Assembly (NCBI GenBank): GCA_037693485.1
Contig: CM075345.1
Span: 104,712,001-104,776,000 of the forward strand
DNA: 64,000 bases
Reading direction: 5' to 3'
Origin: Kitagawia praeruptora
Lineage: Eukaryota; Streptophyta; Magnoliopsida; Apiales; Apiaceae
Every line of letters starts with the position of its first letter. Position 1 is the first letter of the stretch. Below are positions 1-10,558 of the stretch, piece by piece. A program made the translations under genes and the position numbers. The notes under the pieces are model-generated. The model saw only the letters and a program-made list of their open reading frames with translations. It was not told where the DNA came from and ran no database searches.

Positions 1-1
1 A

Positions 2-1154
2 GATGAAGAGGAGATTGTAGTGCCTCCAATCAAGAAGAGGAGATTAATTCTTTCTTGATTCAGATGAAGAGAATGTTGTTGAAGCTCCAGAGGTGGTTTC
101 ACAGCAAACACCTACTGTTGAGGTTACAGTGAATGTTGAAATACCTGCAGAGGTTGAAATGCCTGCAGAGGATATTGTGGCTGACAAAGTTGAAATACCT
201 GTAGAGGTTGAAATGCCTGCAGAGGATACTGTTAATGTTGAAATACCTACAGAGGATAAAATGCCTGTAGAAGAGGATCACAGAGATGGTTTTTCACCAG
301 TGCATGATGTTCTTGATTCAATTCTTGATCCTATCTCATCTGTTGATCATGTTGAAGCTCCTGGTGTAGCTGATGAGCCTGCAGTAAATGTTCCTGAAGC
401 TGTAGCATCACACACAGAGCTGGTATCTACTGCTTCTCCTATTGCAGACAAAGGTGATGAAGTTGATCAGGCAACTAAGATAATTTCTGAATCCATACCT
501 GTTGAAGCTACAAAGGCAAACTCTGTTGCAGAGCCTGTGCAACATGAGGTGACTATGGAAAAGGTTACAGAAGTTGTTGAAGAAACTGTGACTGACACTG
601 CTCAGCACAGTGGTTCTTTAAAAGGTGATCAAGCTAAAGATGCAAGTGCTGAAGATGAATCTGACAGTAGTGCAAACTCTGATTCTTTTGTGAGTGCACC
701 AGCACAGACAGATAATAAGCATACACCTTTTGATCAGCCTTGTCCATCTCATGCAGTTGAAGTAGAGCATCTTGCTAAATCTGCTGAAAATTGGTATAAA
801 CAAGACTGTATTTTTCCAAAAGGGAGAGCAGCTGAGTTTGTTAAGCAAACTGCAAAGCAAATTTCAAATCCAGAAATCTTATCCTGTTTAAAGGCAACTG
901 TGGTACAAGTCAAGACTCTGGAAGGCAATTTTGCTGAAACAAAACAAGAGATTGCTTCTTTAAAGACTGAGATACAGTCAAGAGAATTGAAGATGGAAAG
1001 AGAGTCCAAAATAAAAGCTGTCCAGCTGTCTAAAGTTCAAGACACTCTCTTTGCCAGGCTAGGAAAAGTTGAAGAAAATCAAACTGCTCTGTTTTCTAAG
1101 GTTGAGTCTATTGCTAATTCTTTGGAGCCCATTACATCAAATACTCATTCCTGA
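2..1154 (+). pseudogene. Sirevirus third-gene (env-like) protein, middle part, frameshifted
   Basis: Bases 2-55 read in one frame and end in a basic stretch (IKKRRL) that resembles a nuclear localisation signal. The reading then continues one frame over from about base 48 to the stop at 1154, so there is an indel near base 50. The protein is very acidic and carries four degenerate V-E-(I/M)-P-(A/V)-E units (about 118-270), then a Ser/Asp-rich linker and a coiled-coil-like segment (about 870-1130). It has no retroviral enzyme motif. The function is unknown; 'env-like' refers only to its position after pol in Sireviruses. The N-terminal domain seen in elements A and B would lie off the left edge. 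Confidence 0.6.
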
Positions 1155-2529
1155 TGATGTCAAAAAGGGGGAGAGAGTTGCTAAGTCTAAATGCAAAGTT
1201 TCTCAAACTCTGACTCAAAAGGATGATGCTGGAGATGGAGGGGAAAGTGATAAGAGTAAGATCTTAAACTCTGAAAGGCAAACTCTGAGATCTGGTAAAT
1301 CTTTTAAATCACAGTCTGTTGGAATAAACACTGAAACTCAAGGTACTTCAAAAACCAAGAGTTTGGAATTAATTTCATATCCAAAGACTGATGAGGAGTT
1401 AGCTGTTAAGCTTTTCATGGAAGAGAATGCAGAAGGAGTTACTATAGAAGATGCTAAAGCTGAAGAGAAGAGTTTACAAGAAAAGCATTTGAAAGCTCTA
1501 AAGTCTGAAAAAGTCAAGAAGAATGTGAAAATTGCTAAAGCTGCAAAGCCTGTTCTTAAAGGCATTCAAATCAAAGAACCAGTTGGTACAAATCAAAGAA
1601 TGCAAGTATTTAGAAAACCAACAGATGCAGAAGCTAAGCAAAAGCTGAAAAGTATTGTTACAACCTCTGTTGATACACATGTTGTACAAAAAAATGAAGA
1701 CACAACCTCTGTTGCTGCACAAGTTGTGACCACACCATTATTGTCTTCTCAGTTGAAATCAACATTTAAGAAAGGTGCTCTTCATGATTCAAGACTAGAA
1801 GCTACAATTCCAATGGATTTTACTGATGATAGAGCTTTATCTGGTAAAGTTGGATACAACAAAGAAGGCATAGGCTCACACAGAGATAAAAGGCAATATG
1901 TTGGTCCTAGAGATCCTTCTTCACTGTCTGTTCCAGGTCGTGGTGTCACTCAAGAGAGTTTAGATAAACTGGAATCAGTACAGCTTGTATATCAGAAGAG
2001 TCTAGAGAAGGATTTCTTGCTATATTTCATGGCTGATGGAACAGTATTTAAAGTTTCTGAAAAGGATATCGAATTAAAATACTGGGAAGAACTTGAATAT
2101 GTTCTGTATATTTTCAGAGTGAGAAATCAAAGAGCTCAGTCAGTTGCAAATGTGCTTAGACAAAGAATGATTCAAAACCTTGCAAGAAGGCAAATGAAAT
2201 TCAACAGCAAGTATGTTCCTAAATACAGAGATTGGAATGGAAATCTGATAGAAATGGAGAAAGGGACTACAAAACTGAAGACTGATCTTGGAGTTACTGT
2301 TCTGGATTTCAATGTAAAGTCTGAAGAAGTGAAGTACATAAGGCTGGGAAATGAAATGAGAAGAAACAAAATCTACGATCTTAGAGCTGCTATCTATCAA
2401 ACTGATGAGAATGATCCTCAGTTGAGAGAAATCAAGGAAGCTATGCAGATAGAGCTTGAAAATGCTGAAAGAAGGTTGCTTATAGACTATCTCAGAACAA
2501 TGCCTGATCTTCAAGAGATTAGAAATTAA
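1155..2529 (+). pseudogene. Sirevirus third-gene (env-like) protein, C-terminal part
   Basis: This frame is open from 1069, overlaps the previous frame, and carries convincing protein sequence from about 1156 to the TAA at 2527-2529. There is no credible own start, so it is the continuation of the upstream ORF after a frameshift near 1140-1160. It is lysine-rich, then has a conserved-looking C-terminal module (about 1960-2510). That module has the order DG(T/R), a Tyr/Trp helix, KYR-x2-NG (VPKYRDWNGN) and a charged coiled coil. The same order occurs in element A (12006-12650: DGREMKF, KYRRRNGDN, then a charged tail), which supports homology. The molecular function is unknown. Confidence 0.6.
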
Positions 2530-2670
2530 AGTCTGTAAGAATTTTTCTTATTTTCTGTAGAATTTGTTAAGTAATAGCTTAAACTCTGTTTGTATGATTA
2601 AACACTGTAAACTTTGTATTTGTTTTGACATCATCATTTACTGTAAACTTGTACATTTTTGCTAATGGAC

Positions 2671-2684
2671 AAGTTGGGGGAGAT
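2671..2684 (+). other. Polypurine tract of element C
   Basis: AAGTTGGGGGAGAT lies immediately before the TG of the LTR. Elements A and C share the GGGGGAGATT core here, the plus-strand primer position typical of copia elements. Confidence 0.85.
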
Positions 2685-3199
2685 TGTTAGAAATGATTGA
2701 TGAGAACAGTGTTTGGAAGCTATAGTGACAAAACAGAGTTTAGCTGGAAGCAGTCAGAGTTTAGTTAAACACTGACTGGAAGCGCAACAGAGGTTGTTAA
2801 ACTCTGTAGCGGTATTGTCTGAAGAGTCAACAGTGTTTAAAGGTTGATGCAAGATAAGTATGGAAGCAATATCTTTGAAGATTGGAAAGCTGTCAAAGAG
2901 ATTGAGTTGACTTGGAAGACTGGAGCAATCGTGATTGATATCAATTGTATAGCTTGATTATAGGAGAATCAGTTACTGATTGTATGAAGCTGTATGTTCT
3001 ATAAATACAGTTAGGTTAACCCTAGAAGGGTAATCGAACATTGAGAAATTCATTGATTGTAACCTAAGTAGCTCTCTGTGATATTTACATCACTGAGAGA
3101 GGAATTGTTAATTCCAAACAGTTTTTAATTGTTAAACAGTGTGTTCTTGTTAAGTTACTCATACAGTATTTGATTGCTTATTGTGTATTTGACCTAACA
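2685..3199 (+). repeat. 3' LTR of element C (515 bp)
   Basis: Starts TGTTAGAAATG and ends GACCTAACA. A TATAAATA box lies at 3000-3007. The LTR and the 150 bp before it are dense in TTAAACACTG / CAGTGTTTAA and AACTCTG / CAGAGTTTA words in both orientations (for example near 2580, 2605, 2755, 2765, 2795, 2830). Confidence 0.85.
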
Positions 3200-4383
3200 A
3201 ATATGATATAAGATGAATCAAATTGTTTAAAATAACAACAATGATCTATGGCACTCCTAGTGTGCCCATTCTTCATCATAAAGCTATCGAACTTCAAGTA
3301 CCATTGTCTTGGTGCTTGCTTCAAACCATACAAGCTTTTTATAAGCTTGCAAACAAGGTTTTCTTTCCCATCTACCTGAAATCCTTCTGGTTGTACCATG
3401 TAAATGTCTTCCTTAAGATCACCATGTAAGAACGCGGTCTTAACATCTAGTTGCTCTAGATGTAACTCCTCTGCAACCACAATACTTGGCACAATTCTAA
3501 CAGTAGTCATCTTAACAACCGGAGAAAATATATCAGTATAATCAATACCCTTTTTCTGTTGATAACCCTTGACTACTAACCTCGCCTTATATCTCTTGCT
3601 GCCATCAGGTTCTTCTTTGATCTGGAACACCCACTTATTCTGTAAAGCCTTCTTTCCTGCTGGTAATTCTGTTAATGAACAAGTTTCATTCTTCTCATGA
3701 GAACTCATCTCTTCTTCCATGGCTGATTTCCACTGAACTGAATCATCCACCTGAACTGCCTCTAAATAACACTGAGGCTCTCCATCCTCGGTCAATAACA
3801 TATACTATGCTAAAGGAGAAAATCTTTGTGGTGGCCTCACAATTCTATTAGATCTTCTTACCTCAGCCTGTGGAGTAACTGGAACTGTGTCATCACCATT
3901 CCCCAAACTCCCACTATTTCCTGTAAGATCTTCTTCTGTAATATCTTCAAGCACTGCTTTCTCTTTCTCATGTTGTTCCTTTGCAAACTCAGAATCGACT
4001 GCAAGCTTATCCTTGTACACTGCACTTTCGTTAAAGGTAACATCTCTACTTCTAACAACCTTCTTCGTCAGTTCATCCTAGAAACGGTAACCCATATCAT
4101 CTGAGCCATAACCAATGAAGATACACTTCTTTGCTTTCGGATCAATCTTGTCCCTGTCAGAATCTTTAACATGCACATAAGAAACACAACCAAAAACTCG
4201 CAAGTGTGAAAGATTTACCTCCTTTTTCTGCCACTCTTCTTCAGGAATCTTGAACCGCAAAGGAACTGAAGGTCCTGTGTTTATGAGATACGCTGCTGTG
4301 CTAACTGCATCTGCCCAAAAAGTCTTTGGCAACCCTGCATGTAACCTCATACTCTTGGCCCTCTCATTCAAGGTTCTATTCAT
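3200..4383 (-). pseudogene. Element D pol: integrase C-terminus and N-terminal half of RT (Tnt1/Tork-like copia)
   Basis: On the minus strand 4383-4078 encodes the end of the integrase (NRTLNERAKSM, FWADAVSTAAYLIN, a FIGYG motif). The region 4074-3805 encodes the acidic linker ending RRSNRIVRPPQRF, and 3801-3200 encodes the RT start (QNKWVFQIKEE, ARLVVKGYQQ, LDVKTAFLHGDL, SLYGLKQAPRQW). In-frame stops (near 4078 and 3804) break the frame. RT stops just before the expected catalytic YVDD because element C inserted there; the last codons seen in this frame (VRSNTQ) are C's LTR. Tork/Tnt1 lineage is inferred from motif resemblance. Confidence 0.85.
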
Positions 4384-4401
4384 GCGCTCTGCAACACCAT
4401 C

Positions 4402-5315
4402 CTACTGCGGTGTCTCTGGAATTGTTTTGATCATTCTAATCCCATATTCTGCGCAATAGCTTTTAAACTCATCACTACTGTACTCACCACCATTATCTGA
4501 CATCAAACTCTTAACCTTCAAACCGGTCTGATTTTCAACTTCGGTCTTCCACTTCTTGAAAGTAGCAAACACATCTGATTTATTCTTCAAGAAATAAACC
4601 CATACCTTTCTAGTGGAATCGTCAATGAAAATGGCAAAGTAGCGAGATCCTCCCAACGACGCAACTGCTGTTCGACCATATACATCTGTATGAACTAGCT
4701 CTAACCTCTCAGCCTTGGGTGTCCTCCCTGATTTTGCAAAAGTAACTCGTTTCTGCTTTCCAAGAACACATGGCTCACAGAACCCAACTTCCACATTCTT
4801 TAGCTCTGGAATCTTCCCCTTCGAAGTTAACTGCTTCATACCCTTTTCACTCATATGACCAAGTCTTCGGTGCCACAAAGTTGAAGACCCAATCTCATCA
4901 GCAACTGTATTTGCTTCATAGCTAGATTGTTCAACTATGTACAATGTCCCCTTTTTCTCTCCACGAGCAACAACTAGATTCCCCTTTGTAACCTTCCACT
5001 GTCCGTCTCCGAAAGTAACTCGATACCCTTCTTATCTAACTGACCCACAGATATCAACATCTTCTTCAGTCCAGGAATGTACCTTACATCTTTCAACATC
5101 CAGCTAGTTCCCAAAGAGGTCTTGAGATTAATATCTCCCATGCCCGCAATATCCAAAATCTCATCATCAACAAGACGAACTTTACCAAAATTTCCAAGTC
5201 TGAAATTTAACATCAAATCCTTGCAAGGGGTAGCATGTAATGATGCACCAGAATCCATAACCCATGATTCAATCGAACATTCAACACAACATATCAAAGC
5301 ATCATCATCCGCCAC
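4402..5315 (-). pseudogene. Element D pol: protease and integrase core
   Basis: 5315-4974 encodes the aspartic protease (SWVMDSGASLHATP) and the region after it. 4944-4402 encodes the integrase: WHRRLGH / CEPCVLGKQ (HHCC zinc motif), then the catalytic core with HTDVYG and SDNGGEY. A TAG at 4402-4404 interrupts the PQQ-type motif after the last core Asp/Glu block, and a frame change separates the protease and integrase parts near 4970. The element is dead. Gag lies upstream (to the right on the map), split by the hAT element E. Confidence 0.85.
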
Positions 5316-5617
5316 TTCTTCAACTACATTAGCTGAATTATCCTCTTTCTTCTTTCCTTTAGGAGCTGCGGGAGCCGTACACTGAATTCTGAAGTGACCT
5401 TTCTTCTGACAATTTCAACAAACAATCTCCTTGCGATTTTTGGACTGTCATCTCTTCTGTGACTTCGATCTGCTACGCCCCTGATTCTGCCCCCTATCGG
5501 ACTTTCTGCCTCTACTCTCAGTACTCAACAAGGAACCTGACGACTCTCTTGAGTTTCTCCTACGAATATCTTCTCCAAGAATCGCATCTCAAACTCCATC
5601 AAAAGTCATCTTACTGC
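5316..5617 (-). pseudogene. Element D gag C-terminus with degenerate zinc knuckle
   Basis: Minus-strand translation from 5609 gives SSKMTFDG..., AILGEDIRRRNS, an Arg/Ser-rich stretch and then a CCHC-like block (NCQKKGHFRIQC). At least three in-frame stops are visible (near 5589, 5450 and 5413, one inside the zinc-knuckle block). Positions 5610-5617 (CTTACTGC) are the left copy of the 8-bp target duplication of hAT element E. The coding sequence resumes at 9787 on the other side of E. Confidence 0.75.
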
Positions 5618-6921
5618 TAGACCTGGAAAATCGGGTAAACGGATTGGTTTCGGATCGGATCTACTTCGATCGGATCCACTTTCGGTTAAGGTACTATTTA
5701 GAGCCTGTTCGGTTCGGATCGGATCTGATTCGGTTCGGATCCACTTTTGGTTAAGGTACTATTTAGAGCCTGTTCGGTTCGGTTCGGATCGGATCTGATT
5801 CGGTTCGGGTAAAATTCGGATTAAAATCGAATAAATTTTGGATTAAGATCGGATCAAATTGGGTTCGGTTCTCTTTCGGATTTTTACTGTTCGGATCGGA
5901 TTTTGTTTGGATGTAGGAACATTCGGTTCGGATCGGATTGTAGAGATATATCTAATTTTTTGATGTACCCAAATTTTCCAAAAACCAAAAAATTATTTTG
6001 GCTTGATATCTTAGCAATGAACAACTAAATTGACTAGTACTAGTAACTAGTGCTTTGTTCCGGCTTTTTGTTTCGTTTTAAAAAAAATATTTCTCGAATA
6101 TCCAACTGTTGGATGTCAAAATATATCTAATTTAGTGATATTCGCAAATTTTCAAAAATAAATAAATTAATTTGGTTGGAAATCTTAGTAGTCAACTACC
6201 GAATTGACTAGTACTCGTAACTAGTGCTTTGTCACGGATTGTTGATTCTATTTTTTAAAAATTATTTCTCGACGATCCAACCGTACGGATCTCAAGATAT
6301 ATCTAATCTAGTGATATTCCCAAATTTTTAAAAAATAAAAAATTAATTTGATTGGAGATTTTAGTAGTCAACTATCGAATTGACTAGTACTCGTAACTAG
6401 TGCTTTGTCACGGATTGTTGATTCTATTTTTTAAAAATTATTTCTCGACGATCCAACCGTACGGATCTCAAGATATATCTAATCTAGTGATATTCCCAAA
6501 TTTTCAAAAATAAAAAATTAATTTGGTTGGAGATCTTAGTAGTCAACTACCGAATTGACTAGTACTCGTAACTAGTGTTTTGTCACGGATTATTGATTCT
6601 ATTTCTTAAATATTATTTCTCGATGATCCAACCGTACGAATCTCAAGATATATCTAATCTAGTGACATTCCCAAATTTTCAAAAAATAAAAATTAATTTG
6701 GTTTAAAATCTTAGTAGTCAACCATCGAATTGACTAGTACTCGTAACTAGTGTTTTGTCACGGATTGTTGATTCTATTTTTTAAAAATTATTTCTCGACG
6801 ATCCAACCGTACGGATCTCAAGATATATCAAATCTAGTGATATTCTCAAATTTTAAAAAAAATAAAAAATTAATTTGGTTGGAGATCTTAGTAGTCAACT
6901 ACCGAATTGACTAGTACTCGT

Positions 6922-7566
6922 TAGGGATGGGAAAAAAATCCGATCCGACGGATACCCGATTCGAAATCCAATTTTTTATCCGATCCGAACCCGATATTTT
7001 GGATTTGGATATGGATTTAAATTTTAAACCCGAAAGATTTTGGATATGGATATGGATTTCCTGAAACCCGATCCGAAACCCGATCCGAAACCCGAAACCC
7101 GATCAAAACCCGAGCCGAACCCGAAACCCGAAAAATACCCGACTTTTATTTATTATATTTTATATTTTATATATTATATATAAATGTATATTATAAATAC
7201 ATATTATACATACACTATTTTATATATATATATATGTATATTATAAATACATATTATACATACACATATCTTTGAGACATAAGATATGGAAAGATCGAGA
7301 AAATAAATTGTCATGGATGTAGCATTATTTTTTAACTTACTTACACAATTTTTTTTATTTTTTTGTTAAGCAACTTATTTACACTATTTTTAATTTTGAA
7401 TACCCAAAAAAAACCCGATCCGATCCGAAACCCGACGGATTTGGATTTGGATATTGAGTTTTGGATCCAAAAATCGATACGATCCGAAACCCGAAACCCG
7501 AAAATATTTGGATTTGGATTTGGATTTTGCAAAACCCGAGCCGAACCCGACTCGTTCCCATCCCTA
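6922..7566. mobile_element. hAT-type MITE, copy 1 (645 bp)
   Basis: TIR TAGGGATGGG...CCCATCCCTA with perfect 8-bp duplicates GTACTCGT at 6914-6921 and 7567-7574. Subterminal regions are dense in ACCCGATCCGAAACCC words. The interior is AT-rich with a TA microsatellite near 7220. It has no transposase; the short ORFs on both strands are low-complexity products of the repeated words. Confidence 0.88.
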
Positions 7567-7926
7567 GTACTCGTAACTAGTGTTTTGTCACGGATTATTG
7601 ATTCTATTTCTTAAACATTATTTCTCGACGATCCAACCGTACGGATCTCAAGATATATCTAATCTAGTGACATTCCTAAATTTTCAAAAAATAAAAATTA
7701 ATTTGGTTTAAAATCTTAGTAGTCAACCATCGAATTGACTAGTACTCGTAACTAGTGTTTTGTCACGGATTGTTGATTCTATTTTTTAAAAATTATTTCT
7801 CGACGATCCAACCGTACGGATCTCAAGATATATCAAATCTAGTGATATTCTCAAATTTTAAAAAAAATAAAAAATTAATTTGGTTGGAGATCTTAGTAGT
7901 CAACTACCGAATTGACTAGTACTCGT

Positions 7927-8559
7927 TAGGGATGGGAAAAAAATCCGATCCGACGGATACCCGATTCGAAATCCAATTTTTTATCCGATCCGAACCCGAT
8001 ATTTTGGATTTGGATATGGATTTAAATTTTAAACCCGAAAGATTTTGGATATGGATATGGATTTCCTGAAACCCGATCCGAAACCCGAAACCCGATCAAA
8101 ACCCGAGCCGAACCCGAAACCCGAAAAATACCCGACTTTTATTTATTATATTTTATATTTTATATATTATATATAAATGTATATTATAAATACATATTAT
8201 ACATACACTATTTTATATATATATATATGTATATTATAAATACATATTATACATACACATATCTTTGAGACATAAGATATGGAAAGATCGAGAAAATAAA
8301 TTGTCATGGATGTAGCATTATTTTTTAACTTACTTACACAATTTTTTTTATTTTTTTGTTAAGCAACTTATTTACACTATTTTTAATTTTGAATACCCGA
8401 AAAAAACCCGATCCGATCCGAAACCCGACGGATTTGGATTTGGATATTGAGTTTTGGATCCAAAAATCGATACGATCCGAAACCCGAAACCCGAAAATAT
8501 TTGGATTTGGATTTGGATTTTGCAAAACCCGAGCCGAACCCGACCCGTTCCCATCCCTA
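7927..8559. mobile_element. hAT-type MITE, copy 2 (633 bp)
   Basis: Same TIR and the same 8-bp duplicates (GTACTCGT at 7919-7926 and 8560-8567). Nearly identical to copy 1 except for a 12-bp deletion in the subterminal repeats and a few substitutions. It sits at the same phase of the host tandem repeat, as expected for a duplicate. Confidence 0.88.
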
Positions 8560-9778
8560 GTACTCGTAACTAGTGCTTTGTCACAGATTGTTGATTCTAT
8601 TTTTTAAACATTATTTCTCGACGATCCAACCGTACGGATCTCAAGATATATCTAATCTAGTGACATTCCCAAATTTTCAAAAAATAAAAATTAATTTGGT
8701 TGGAGAATATAGTATTCAACTACCGAATTGACTAGTACTCGTAACTAGTGCTTTGTCACGGATTGTTGATTCTATTTTTTAACAATTATTTCTCGACGAT
8801 CCAACCGTACGGATCTCAAGATATATCTAATATACTGATATTCCCAAATTTTCAAAAAATAAAATATTAATTTGGTTGGAGATCTTAGTAGTCAACTACC
8901 GAATTGACTAATACTCGTAACTATTGTTTTGTCACGGATTGTTGATTTTATTTTTTTTAAATTATTACTCGACGATCCAACTGTACGGATGTCAAGATAT
9001 ATCTAATTTAGTGATATTTCCAAATCTTCAAAAAATAAAAAATATTTTTAAAAAAATACATGTGTCAAAATTTATTAAATAAGACCGAATATGTCAAAAT
9101 TAGATACATCACTTATATAACGCTTCCATAAGCGCTATGGAAGTGAATGCACTCACTTAGACAGCGCTTCAATAACCGCTATATAAGTGAATGCACTTTA
9201 ATTTCTGCCCAGAATATGCATAATTTTTTTTATTTTTATTTTTTGCTAATTATGTGCAGAATTTATTAATTTATATTTGCAAATTGAATTAAAATGTTGT
9301 TATATAAAAAATATCGTAAGCAATATTCAATGACAATATTAAATATATAGCAAATCAGAAAATATAAAAACTGACAAAACTAAACAAATAAAGGTCAAGA
9401 AAATATTAATCTATATAAAATTAATTTATCGGATATTTTTCGATTCAGTTATTTTTAGTTTAGGATTTACATCGGATTCAAGTCATATTCGATTCGGGTA
9501 AATTTTTATTCGGATTTGATCGATCCTGATTATAATCGGATACATGGTCAATATTGGATACAGTATTTCGGATAATTTTTGGTTAAATTTCCGGTTCGGT
9601 TAATTTTCGGATCGGGTCAAATCGGTTTTCGGATCGTTATCGGATTTGATTAAATTTAACCGGTTTCGGTTCGGATTCGGATTGTTTCGTTTTCGGATAC
9701 AATTTCGGATCCAATTTCGGATTCGGTTCCACATATTTTGGTTCAGTTTTTCGGATCCAGACCCATTTGCCAGGTCTA

Positions 9779-10285
9779 CTTATTGCTCCCAGATGAATTA
9801 CAAATAGCAGTGACAAATCCTGACCAACTGTCAGGTAATGAGGATACCAACAACAAGGCTTGTACTTTATCATCGAATTTAATATCCACTGATGTCAATC
9901 TTGATAGGATAGAGTTAAATTCGTTCACATGATCAGCAACACAATCACCTTCATTCAATTTTGTGGCAAATAACAAGCGACACAAATATACCTTATTCGA
10001 AGCAGACGGCTTTTCATACATATTTGATAACGCCTTGATCAATCCATAAGTTGTCGTTTCCTTGACGATATTGTAAGCAACGTTCTTCGCCAAAGTCAAT
10101 CTGACAAAACCCAGAGCCTGCCTATCCAATAACTTCCATTTTTTCTCATCTATTCAATCTGGCTTTTTTTCCTCCAGCGGTTCGTGTAGTTTTTTCTGAT
10201 ACAAATCATCTTCAATTTGCATCTTCCAAAACCTAAAATCTCTGCCATCAAATTTGTCGATCTTTACTTTCCCTTCTTCTGCCAT
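9779..10285 (-). pseudogene. Element D gag N-terminal part
   Basis: The minus-strand ATG at 10285 begins MAEEGKVKIDKFDG...FWKMQIEDDLY, the usual start of Tnt1-type Gag. An in-frame TGA at 10154-10156 interrupts it. The frame then continues through LAKNVAYNI, LSNMYEKPSASNK and FNSILSRL to AICNSSGSNK, where hAT element E is inserted (9779-9786 is its right target duplicate). The sequence continues at 5609 on the far side of E. Gag forms the particle in intact relatives; this copy cannot. Confidence 0.85.
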
Positions 10286-10309
10286 CGCTCCCACTCGCCT
10301 GAAAACCTA

Positions 10310-10323
10310 GGCTCTTGATACCA
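10310..10323 (-). other. Primer binding site of element D (initiator tRNA-Met type)
   Basis: The minus strand reads TGGTATCAAGAGCC, one base longer than the standard TGGTATCAGAGC. It lies directly inside the LTR and 25 nt upstream of the gag ATG. Confidence 0.75.
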
Positions 10324-10324
10324 G

Positions 10325-10558
10325 TTATTGAGTATACAATAACGAAAGCAAAACCCAAAGCGAATAAACAAGAGCAAGAAAATAAACGACAATCACACAA
10401 GACAAAGATTTACGTGGTTCGGAAATTCCTACTCCACAAACCGCACTAATTTTGTATTGATCTCTCACAATTGGGTTGTGTTGTGTTATGTTACAATTAC
10501 ATGAGTATTTATAAGAGAAGAAACTGGGCCCAAACAAATCAGAGTCTAATTCTGAATT
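10325..10558 (-). repeat. Element D 5' LTR, part 1 (interrupted by element A)
   Basis: This is the LTR part next to the PBS; the minus strand ends ...ATACTCAATAA. A TATAAATA box lies at 10506-10513 (minus). The LTR is cut by element A at 10558/10559 and continues at 24666-24758, giving about 327 bp in total. The last five bases GAATT (10554-10558) are the left target duplicate of A. Confidence 0.75.

Larger units (their letters stand above)
1..3199 (+). mobile_element. Element C: 3' part of a Sirevirus-like Ty1/copia retrotransposon
   Basis: The window opens inside this element. It contains a broken long third-gene ORF (2-2529), a polypurine tract (2671-2684) and one LTR with TG...CA ends (2685-3199). 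The polypurine tract directly before the LTR fixes the + orientation. The right edge lies inside a copia reverse-transcriptase frame of opposite strand (element D), so C is a nested insertion. The expected 5-bp target duplicate would be AATAT (3200-3204), but the other copy is outside the window. Sirevirus membership is inferred from the extra ORF between pol and the 3' LTR and its resemblance to the third gene of element A. Confidence 0.8.
6562..8559. repeat. Segmental tandem duplication (1005 bp + 993 bp) carrying two array units and one MITE each
   Basis: Copy 1 is 6562-7566 and copy 2 is 7567-8559. Each starts at GTACTCGT and runs through two array units to the end of a MITE. The copies are nearly identical; the main difference is a 12-bp repeat unit (CCCGATCCGAAA type) present in the first MITE and absent from the second. 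This indicates one MITE insertion followed by duplication, not two insertions. Confidence 0.8.
5945..9050. repeat. Tandem array of ~176-bp units inside hAT element E
   Basis: The word GACTAGTACTCGTAACTAGTG recurs about every 175-177 bp (near 6033, 6207, 6382, 6557, 6732, 6909, then between and after the MITEs near 7737, 7914, 8728, 8905). Each unit contains TTATTTCTCGACGATCCAAC, TCAAGATATATCTAATCTAG and TAGTAGTCAACTACCGAATT. The outermost units (5945 and 8985) are more diverged than the central ones, as expected for an array maintained by unequal exchange. About ten units are recognisable. Confidence 0.9.
5618..9778. mobile_element. Element E: 4.16-kb non-autonomous hAT-type DNA transposon
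   Basis: The ends are TAGACCTGG...CCAGGTCTA (9-bp perfect TIR, with further partial matches inside). They are flanked by 8-bp duplicates CTTACTGC (5610-5617) and CTTATTGC (9779-9786) with one mismatch. Removing E rejoins the gag of element D, which independently proves the boundaries. The 8-bp duplication and the TAG start fit the hAT superfamily. No transposase ORF is present. The subterminal 300 bp on each side (5640-5945 and 9425-9770) are packed with TTCGGATCGG-type words, probable transposase-binding repeats. The interior is a 176-bp tandem array with two nested MITE copies. Confidence 0.9.

Noticed and set aside
7341..7614. Short ORFs (NPNPN, DLDLDIEFW) in both MITE copies, on both strands
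   Set aside because: Low-complexity readings of the subterminal repeats; no transposase motif.
5945..9050. Regularly spaced repeats considered as a CRISPR-like array
   Set aside because: Units are ~176 bp of nearly uniform sequence without unique spacers, in a plant genome and inside a hAT element.
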